DNA from: Pseudomonas sp.
GTDB taxonomy: Bacteria; Pseudomonadota; Gammaproteobacteria; Pseudomonadales; Pseudomonadaceae
Length of the DNA: 10,688 nt
Assembly (NCBI GenBank): GCA_029239415.1
Contig: JAQZAY010000110.1
Span: 1-10,688, forward strand
Direction: 5' to 3'
Of this stretch, positions 1 through 4,331 are shown piece after piece. Position 1 is the first letter of the stretch. Every line of letters begins with the position of its first letter. A program made the translations under genes and the position numbers. Below the pieces are notes generated by a model. It was not told the DNA's origin. It was given only the letters and a program-made list of their open reading frames with translations, and made no database searches.

Positions 1-27
1 TCGTTCTTGCGTTACAGGATTCACCTC

Positions 28-942
28 GTGCCCGATTCACTGCATAACCCCTTGCTCCAGTACATGGCGCGGCTGGCCCCGTCCAGCCAGCTGACCATGC
101 GCTACATCCTCCAGGACGCCGCCGATCGCCTGGGCTTCGACGACTGCGATATCGCCGACGTGCCCTGGCACCTGCTCGAGCCAGGGCATGTGACGTCGCT
201 GGTCGCGGCCCTGCGCACCGATGGTTTCGCACCCAACACCTCATCGCTCTACGTGAACGCGATCCGCGGGGTGATGAACGAGGCCTGGCGCGTTGGCCTG
301 ATCAGCCACGAGCAACTGCTGAAGATCCGCACGGTCAAGCCTGCCTCGGGCACCCGCCTGCCGCCAGGGCGCAACCTGCGCCGCAGCCTGATCCGCGAGT
401 TGATGGATGTCTGCGCCGCCGATCCCCGTCCCCAGGGCCTGCGCGATGCGGCGATCATCGCGCTGTTGTACGGCACCGGCATGCGCAAGTCCGAGTCGGT
501 CAACCTGGTCCTGCGCCAGGTGGACTTCACCGAACGCAGCCTGCAGGTACTGGGCAAGGGCAACCGCCAGCTGATCAAGTACGCGCCGGCCTGGGCCTTC
601 GAGAAGCTGCAGGCATGGCTGGATTATCGTCGCGAACAGCTGCCTGCGGGCGAGCAGGATGACGAGTTCCTGTTCAACCGGATCCGGCGCGGCAACCACA
701 TCACCCGCGCGCGCATCACCAAGCATGCCATCTACTACATCGCTCGCCAGCGAGGCGCGCAGGTCGGCGCGCGGATCATGCCCCATGATTTCCGTCGTGC
801 CTTCATCACGCGGGTGATCGAGGAGCATGACCTGTCGATCGCGCAGAAGCTGGCGCACCACGCCAATATCCAGACCACCGCGTCCTACGACCGGCGCGAT
901 GACAACGAGCGGCGACGGGCGGTAGAGCGCTTCGACTACTGA
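28..942 (+). CDS. Tyrosine-type site-specific recombinase (integrase)
   Basis: Predicted 304-residue tyrosine recombinase that cuts and rejoins DNA through a covalent 3'-phosphotyrosine intermediate. The N-terminal ~105 residues look like the helical SAM-like core-binding domain; the rest is the catalytic domain. Catalytic residues are visible: Arg153 in GTGMRKSE, Lys177 in GKGNR, His253 and Arg256 in PHDFRR, His278 in LAHHANIQTT and nucleophile Tyr287 in ASYDRR. The Gly that usually precedes the second His is His here. I chose GTG at 28 because AGGA (16-19) sits 8 nt upstream. The frame stays open to the window edge, with a TTG at 7, so a slightly longer N-terminus is possible. It is convergent with gspF, 22 bp apart. 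No excisionase, attachment site or other phage gene is visible, so it may be a domesticated or remnant integrase; its target is unknown. Family call is firm, role is not. Confidence 0.88.
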   Translation: MPDSLHNPLLQYMARLAPSSQLTMRYILQDAADRLGFDDCDIADVPWHLLEPGHVTSLVAALRTDGFAPNTSSLYVNAIRGVMNEAWRVGLISHEQLLKIRTVKPASGTRLPPGRNLRRSLIRELMDVCAADPRPQGLRDAAIIALLYGTGMRKSESVNLVLRQVDFTERSLQVLGKGNRQLIKYAPAWAFEKLQAWLDYRREQLPAGEQDDEFLFNRIRRGNHITRARITKHAIYYIARQRGAQVGARIMPHDFRRAFITRVIEEHDLSIAQKLAHHANIQTTASYDRRDDNERRRAVERFDY

Positions 943-946
943 TGCA

Positions 947-963
947 GGGCCACCTCCAGGCCC
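947..963. terminator. Small inverted repeat between convergent genes
   Basis: GGGCC and GGCCC form a 5-bp stem with a 7-nt loop in the 22-bp gap between the recombinase and gspF stop codons. It could act as a bidirectional terminator, but neither strand shows a clear T-run after it, so support is weak. Confidence 0.22.
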
Positions 964-964
964 G

Positions 965-2155
965 TCAATGAATGCTCGAGGCCAGTTCGAAGATCGGCAT
1001 GTACATCAAGATCACGATGAGCCCGACCAGCAGCCCGATGAAGGTCATCAGCAAGGGTTCGAACAGCTTGACGAACCATTCCACCCAGCGACCGATTTCC
1101 TCATCGTAGAAGTCGGCGCTGCGTTCGAGCATCTGCCCAAGATTGCCCGATTGCTCCCCGGCCCGCAGCAGGCGCAGGGACACCGGCGTTACCAGCTTGC
1201 CAGCCTCCAGCGCCTCGGACAGCGGCAGGCCTTCGCCAACCCGGATGCAGGCCTGCTCCAGGCGCAGCTGCGCCGAACCGCCCAGCAGCCCCCGGGCCAT
1301 GCCCATCGCGGTGATGATCGGGATGCCGCCTTGCAGAAGAATCCCCAGTGACCGGTAGAACCTCGCCAGTTCGTACATGACCAGGCGCCGGTGCAGCGCT
1401 GGCACGCGTTCCAGCTGGCGGGTCGCCCAGCGCCGCACGGCGGGATGGCGCCGTGACAGCGCCAAGGCCGCCGCGCTCCCGACGACCCCCAGGCCGATCG
1501 GCCATTGCTGCGCGTGCAGGAACAACCCCGCCTGCATCAGCATGCGCGACAGCCAGGGCAGCTCGGTGCCCATGCCTTCGAACACCAGGCTGAAGCGTGG
1601 CACCACGTATCCCAGCAGGAACAGCACGACGCCGCCGCCGACCAGCAGCAGCAACAACGGGTAGATCGAGGCACTGACCAGTTTCTGCCGGACCAGGTCC
1701 AGGCGCTGTCGGTAGGCGATGTACCTGCCCAGGGCATCCCCCAGCGCGCCCGTGCGCTCGCTGGACTGCACCAGGGCCACGTACAGGGTGGGGAAGACCT
1801 GGGGCTGTTGCCCCAATGCCTGGGACAGCGACTTGCCTTCGTACAGCAGGCGAACCAGATCCTCGAGGACCTTGCGCGCCTGCGCGCCGGAGGCTTTTTC
1901 GGCCAGGCTCTCGAGGGCGTCGACCAGTGGCAGGCCGGCATTGAGCAAGGTCGACAGTTCCTGGCTGAACAGCACCAGGTCGAAATCCCCCGAGCGGCGC
2001 CAGCGCACGCTACCCCAAGCATGCCCGGCGCCGCGCAGGCTGACCACGCGCAGGCCCTGGTCCTCGGCCTGGCGCCGGGCCTGCTCGCTGTCCTGTGCCT
2101 CGACCTGCAGCAGGACCACACCGTCCTTGCCCAGGGCCTTCAGGCTATAGCGCAT
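965..2155 (-). CDS. gspF: Type II secretion system inner-membrane platform protein GspF
   Basis: Predicted 396-residue polytopic inner-membrane protein of the GspF/PilC family, close to the usual ~400. In a type II secretion system it forms the platform that couples the GspE ATPase to pseudopilus assembly. The N-terminal ~55 residues look like the short GspF N-terminal domain. Two repeated T2SSF domains follow (about 62-185 and 265-388), with matching SQELSTLLNAGLPLVDAL and ARFYRSLGILLQGGIPI segments. Likely membrane helices are near 165-185, 218-235 and 365-388. GEQSGNLGQML (333-343) is a typical family motif. The gene starts 12 nt after gspG, and its GAGAGG ribosome binding site overlaps the gspG stop codon, so the two are very probably cotranscribed and translationally coupled. 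The order G then F is unusual, since classical clusters run E-F-G. A type IV pilus PilC assignment is possible but less likely beside gspG. Confidence 0.93.
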   Translation of the reverse strand: MRYSLKALGKDGVVLLQVEAQDSEQARRQAEDQGLRVVSLRGAGHAWGSVRWRRSGDFDLVLFSQELSTLLNAGLPLVDALESLAEKASGAQARKVLEDLVRLLYEGKSLSQALGQQPQVFPTLYVALVQSSERTGALGDALGRYIAYRQRLDLVRQKLVSASIYPLLLLLVGGGVVLFLLGYVVPRFSLVFEGMGTELPWLSRMLMQAGLFLHAQQWPIGLGVVGSAAALALSRRHPAVRRWATRQLERVPALHRRLVMYELARFYRSLGILLQGGIPIITAMGMARGLLGGSAQLRLEQACIRVGEGLPLSEALEAGKLVTPVSLRLLRAGEQSGNLGQMLERSADFYDEEIGRWVEWFVKLFEPLLMTFIGLLVGLIVILMYMPIFELASSIH

Positions 2156-2167
2156 GATCGTGGCCTC

Positions 2168-2617
2168 TCATTGCCAGCTGGTGATTTCGGCGTTCTCGCC
2201 TTCGCCGCCAGGCTGGCCGTCCTTGCCCATCGACAACAGATCGTACTCGCCGCCATTCTCGCCGGGCTGGCGGTAGATGTAGGCGCGGCCCCAGGGGTCC
2301 TGCGGGACGTTCTTCTGCAGGTAAGGGCCCGACCAGCGTGGCTCGCTGCTGGGAGAGCTGACCAGCGCCTGCAGGCCCTGTTCGCTGCTGGGGTAGTGGC
2401 CGACCTCCAGGCGGTACAGGTCCAGCGCCTTGCCCAGGCCTTCGATCTGCGCCCGAGCCACCTTGGCCTCGGAGCGGCCAAGCTGGCTGAAGTACTTGGG
2501 CGCGACGATGCCGGCCAGCAAGCCGAGCACCACCAGGACCACCAGCAGTTCAAGCAGGGTGAAGCCCCGTTGAGCAGTGGATCCGGCAGTGGTTGTACGG
2601 GTGGATAAAGGCTGCAT
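2168..2617 (-). CDS. gspG: Type II secretion system major pseudopilin GspG
   Basis: Predicted 149-residue major pseudopilin; it polymerises into the periplasmic pseudopilus that pushes substrates through the outer-membrane secretin. The prepilin signature is clear: an 18-residue leader ending in Gly18, the cleavage site before Phe19, Glu23 at mature position +5, and a hydrophobic helix FTLLELLVVLVVLGLLAG. Prepilin peptidase (PilD/GspO) should cleave and N-methylate it. The C-terminal SMGKDGQPGGEGENAEITSW matches the calcium-binding loop of GspG. The Asp normally found in the NADI motif is Glu144 here, which may alter calcium coordination. ATG at 2617 is preferred over the longer frame beginning at 2713: GGAGG (2626-2630) lies 8 nt upstream, and it gives the right prepilin leader length. 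First gene of a two-gene unit with gspF. Confidence 0.94.
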   Translation of the reverse strand: MQPLSTRTTTAGSTAQRGFTLLELLVVLVVLGLLAGIVAPKYFSQLGRSEAKVARAQIEGLGKALDLYRLEVGHYPSSEQGLQALVSSPSSEPRWSGPYLQKNVPQDPWGRAYIYRQPGENGGEYDLLSMGKDGQPGGEGENAEITSWQ

Positions 2618-2717
2618 GATGATGCCCTCCAGGCGACGTCCTTGCCGGTCCATGCAAGAGCCATGCGCAAGCACCGTCCACGCCTGCGCCGACCCGCGCG
2701 CCCTGCGGCACACGCGG

Positions 2718-2733
2718 CGGCACAGTGCTTGCG
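2718..2733 (+). promoter_or_regulatory. Sigma-54 (RpoN) -24/-12 promoter
   Basis: CGGCACAGTGCTTGCG matches the sigma-54 core GGCAC-N5-TTGC at every core base. GG (2719-2720) and GC (2731-2732) are separated by exactly 10 bases. It points toward the lytic transglycosylase gene; the expected transcript start is near 2744, giving a leader of about 62 nt. Sigma-54 promoters need an AAA+ enhancer-binding activator, usually bound 80-200 bp upstream, which here would fall in the gspG gene or its upstream region. No activator gene is in the window. Confidence 0.72.
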
Positions 2734-2747
2734 TTCCAGCTCTCAGG

Positions 2748-2783
2748 CCCGGTTTTTCCGGGGCATTTCCCCCACATCGGGGG
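2748..2783 (+). other. Two small hairpins in the transglycosylase 5' leader
   Basis: CCCGG-TTTTT-CCGGG (2748-2762) and CCCCC-ACATC-GGGGG (2769-2783) are two 5-bp GC stems between the predicted transcript start and the GGGGAGG ribosome binding site (2791-2797). The C-run at 2769-2773 could alternatively pair with the GGGG of the binding site. Either pairing may tune translation; no known RNA family is recognised. Confidence 0.35.
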
Positions 2784-2805
2784 CAACGCCGGGGAGGCGA
2801 ACGTC

Positions 2806-3402
2806 ATGCGCTTGATCACACTTGGGTTGCTGGGTTGCCTGGCGGCGGGCTCGGTACAGGCCGAGGTCTACATCTCGAGGGACGCCACCGGCGGCTATGT
2901 GCTGTCCAATGTCCACCGGCCAGGACGGCACTACGACAAGGTCATCAGCGAGGCCACGGCCCTGTCCGGCCCGGTGGATGCCCAGTTGATCACCGGCCGG
3001 CCCTATGCCGACCTGGTGGCTGCCGCCGCGAAGGCCCACGGCGTGCCGCAAGCGTTGCTGCATGCGCTGGTCAAGGCCGAGTCGGGCTACAACGCCAAGG
3101 CGCGGTCGCCCAAGGGGGCCGTCGGGCTGATGCAACTGATGCCGGGCACGGCGAAGGAGATGGGGGTCGAGGATGTGCTCGATCCCGCGTCCAACCTGCT
3201 GGGCGGGGCGCGTTATCTCAAGCGCATGCTCACGCTTTTCGACAACGACGTCACCCTGGCGGTGGCCGCCTACAACGCCGGGCCAGAGGCGGTGCTCAGC
3301 CGGGGCAGGGTGGTCCCGCCGTTTGCCGAGACGCGGCGCTATGTGCCGAACGTGATGAGGGAATACCGGCGGCTGCAGGGACTGGCAAGGGAAACGCCCT
3401 GA
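2806..3402 (+). CDS. Exported lytic transglycosylase (SLT / GH23 family)
   Basis: Predicted 198-residue periplasmic murein lytic transglycosylase. It would cleave the MurNAc-GlcNAc bond of peptidoglycan with formation of 1,6-anhydroMurNAc. A Sec signal peptide is visible (MRLITLGLLG..., likely cleaved after Ala19 in SVQA). Mature residues ~20-65 form a short linker region, and the SLT domain runs from about 68 to 190. The catalytic Glu is Glu92 in KAESGYN, followed by GLMQLMP (107-113) and AYNAGP (155-160), both hallmarks of GH23. ATG 2806 is chosen because GGGGAGG lies 8 nt upstream and it opens a proper signal peptide. An upstream in-frame GTG at 2725 falls inside the sigma-54 promoter. Small SLT enzymes of this kind often open the wall for secretion machines or pili. 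Being divergent from gspG-gspF, it may serve that apparatus, but this is inference from position. Confidence 0.92.
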   Translation: MRLITLGLLGCLAAGSVQAEVYISRDATGGYVLSNVHRPGRHYDKVISEATALSGPVDAQLITGRPYADLVAAAAKAHGVPQALLHALVKAESGYNAKARSPKGAVGLMQLMPGTAKEMGVEDVLDPASNLLGGARYLKRMLTLFDNDVTLAVAAYNAGPEAVLSRGRVVPPFAETRRYVPNVMREYRRLQGLARETP

Positions 3403-3403
3403 G

Positions 3404-3419
3404 GGCATGCACTCATGCC
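3404..3419. terminator. Hairpin after the transglycosylase gene
   Basis: GGCATG-CACT-CATGCC is a perfect 6-bp stem with a 4-nt loop starting one base after the stop codon at 3400-3402. It lies in the 62-bp gap before the convergent mobA end. The nearest T-run (TTTT around 3436) is too distant for a canonical intrinsic terminator, so its function is uncertain. Confidence 0.35.
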
Positions 3420-3464
3420 GGCCAGGCCGACTGGGTTTTCAAGACTGCCCGCCCGATAGCGATA

Positions 3465-4040
3465 TCAAGGCTGCAACCACTGCGGGCTGTTGAAATTGTC
3501 CAGCCTGGCATCATCTTCCCGGCAATCCACGGCCTGCACGCCAAGCTCCATCAACACCCGTTGCAGACTGCGCTCGCCCGAGTCCCAGGCCCGCTGCAGC
3601 GCCCCGAGCGACCCGCGCGGCACGACACTGAACATGGGCTGCCAGTGCCCCCCCTGGCGCACCATCGCCGCCTGGCCGTGCCTGGAGGCCGCCAGGCGCA
3701 GGTCATCGATCAGCAATCGGTCAATGCGCGGCGCATCGCAGGCCAGCAGCAGCACCCAGGCATGGCGCGCCAGCGCAAGCCCCGCCAGCACGCCAGCCAG
3801 TGGGCCGGGGTAATCCGTCTCGTGGTCGCTGACCAGGCGATCGGCGTAAGGACGATAGCGATCCAGGTTGCGATTGCAGGAAATGATCAGGTCGTCGGTC
3901 AATGGGCGCGCCACCGCCTGCACATGCTCGATCAGTGGCCGACCCTGCCAGTCGACCAGACCCTTGTCGCGTCCGCCCATGCGCTGCCCGCGGCCGCCGG
4001 CGAGCAGGAGGATGGAGCAGGGCGGCAGTGACTGGGACAT
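3465..4040 (-). CDS. mobA: Molybdenum cofactor guanylyltransferase MobA
   Basis: Predicted 191-residue cytoplasmic enzyme that transfers GMP from GTP to molybdopterin-bound molybdenum, giving the bis-MGD cofactor needed by DMSO-reductase-family enzymes such as nitrate reductase and formate dehydrogenase. Length fits the family (~190-200). The nucleotide-binding signature LLAGGRGQRMGGRDKGL is at residues 12-28. PGPLAGV (79-84) contacts substrate in the family, Asp102 in ACDAP is the expected magnesium ligand, and DNFNSP near the C-terminus matches the typical closing motif. The ATG at 4040 is preceded only by a weak GGAA, so translation may be modest. It is divergent from the ilvA leader, with 140 bp to the leader ORF, and no other moa/mob genes are adjacent. 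Confidence 0.95.
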   Translation of the reverse strand: MSQSLPPCSILLLAGGRGQRMGGRDKGLVDWQGRPLIEHVQAVARPLTDDLIISCNRNLDRYRPYADRLVSDHETDYPGPLAGVLAGLALARHAWVLLLACDAPRIDRLLIDDLRLAASRHGQAAMVRQGGHWQPMFSVVPRGSLGALQRAWDSGERSLQRVLMELGVQAVDCREDDARLDNFNSPQWLQP

Positions 4041-4143
4041 GGCGAAGGGTTCCGGGCTGTTGGGCCGCTCACCCTCCCACGCGCACGGGTGGTTGTCCAG
4101 ATCGGGAGACTGCCGGCGCCGGAGCCGCTGGCTTGCCTCGCCC

Positions 4144-4173
4144 TTGACTTGCCTTCGGAGACTGAGCTAAGTT
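4144..4173 (+). promoter_or_regulatory. Candidate sigma-70 promoter of the ilvA leader
   Basis: TTGACT (4144-4149) is a 5-of-6 match to the -35 box. TAAGTT (4168-4173) is a weaker -10 (T, A and final T match) with an 18-nt spacer. The predicted transcript start is about 4180-4181, at or within a base or two of the leader ATG. A 10-bp palindrome CCGGCGCCGG (4113-4122) lies just upstream of the -35 box. Confidence 0.55.
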
Positions 4174-4180
4174 CCAAGCC

Positions 4181-4249
4181 ATGAACGCATTCCCGCAGCC
4201 CCACGCCGCCAGCATCATTATTACCGCCATTATCGGATTGGCGGGTTAG
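4181..4249 (+). CDS. ilvA attenuator leader peptide (22 residues, Ile-rich)
   Basis: A 22-codon ORF, ATG 4181 to TAG 4247-4249, 82 nt upstream of ilvA. Its centre reads SIIITAII: five isoleucine codons (codons 12-14 and 17-18, at 4214-4222 and 4229-4234) with a threonine codon between them. An intrinsic terminator starts 15 nt after the stop. A short ORF rich in codons for the end product, followed by a terminator ahead of the biosynthetic gene, is the arrangement of classical ribosome-mediated attenuators (trp, his, ilv, thr leaders). Here ribosome stalling would report uncharged Ile-tRNA to the gene for threonine deaminase, the first isoleucine-specific enzyme. No ribosome binding site stands at normal distance: GGAG at 4157-4160 is 20 nt away and upstream of the predicted transcript start. 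Translation may therefore begin leaderless at the 5' AUG. The peptide itself probably has no function after synthesis. Confidence 0.82.
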   Translation: MNAFPQPHAASIIITAIIGLAG

Positions 4250-4285
4250 CGCGCAGCTGCACCGAACCCGCCTTGGAGGCGGGTT
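4224..4285 (+). promoter_or_regulatory. Ile-responsive transcription attenuator (alternative RNA stems)
   Basis: Four pairing regions can be read. Region 1 is CCGCC (4224-4228), region 2 is GGCGGGTT (4240-4247), region 3 is AACCCGCC (4265-4272) and region 4 is GGCGGGTT (4278-4285). Regions 2 and 4 are the same octamer, both perfectly complementary to region 3, so antiterminator 2:3 and terminator 3:4 exclude each other. Region 1 pairs with the first five bases of region 2 to give a pause stem. A ribosome stalled at the first Ile codons (4214-4222) would cover region 1 and leave region 2 free, giving antitermination. A ribosome reaching the stop at 4247-4249 would cover region 2, giving termination. 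Positions are read directly; the mechanism is inferred from known amino-acid attenuators. Confidence 0.8.
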
Positions 4286-4293
4286 TTTTCTTT
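4265..4293 (+). terminator. Intrinsic terminator of the ilvA attenuator
   Basis: AACCCGCC-TTGGA-GGCGGGTT is a perfect 8-bp, GC-rich stem with a 5-nt loop, followed directly by TTTTCTTT (4286-4293). It lies between the leader ORF and ilvA, so it must be read through for ilvA expression. Confidence 0.9.
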
Positions 4294-4295
4294 CC

Positions 4296-4327
4296 GACTC
4301 CTGGGCAAGCGAACACAACCAGGAGTC
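4296..4327 (+). promoter_or_regulatory. Hairpin sequestering the ilvA ribosome binding site
   Basis: GACTCCTGG (4296-4304) and CCAGGAGTC (4319-4327) form a perfect 9-bp stem with a 14-nt A-rich loop. The 3' arm contains the whole ilvA Shine-Dalgarno AGGAG (4321-4325), 6 nt before the ATG at 4332. When folded it should block ribosome loading. It follows the terminator U-run by two bases, so it is a separate element downstream of the attenuator. It could alternatively be a DNA operator, because the repeat is symmetric on both strands. Confidence 0.65.
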
Positions 4328-4331
4328 ATCG

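Noticed and set aside
1505..2608. Plus-strand open frame of 367 codons opposite gspF-gspG
   Set aside because: It is rich in Gln/Ala/Leu from antisense reading of a GC-rich gene, and gspF and gspG are unambiguous.
2667..2680. Minus-strand sigma-54-like element (TGGAC, then TTGC) upstream of gspG
   Set aside because: GG and GC are 9, not 10, bases apart and the -24 box lacks one base. Spacing is critical for sigma-54, so it was not annotated, although it shares GTGCTTGCG with the good divergent promoter.
2577..4031. Long plus-strand open frame (484 codons) across the transglycosylase and mobA region
   Set aside because: It overlaps two well-recognised genes in other frames or on the other strand, has low-complexity Arg/Gly/Ala composition and matches no family; a high-GC shadow.
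4113..4122. CCGGCGCCGG palindrome upstream of the ilvA leader promoter
   Set aside because: Short GC palindromes are expected by chance at this base composition, and no known operator matches; mentioned only as context.
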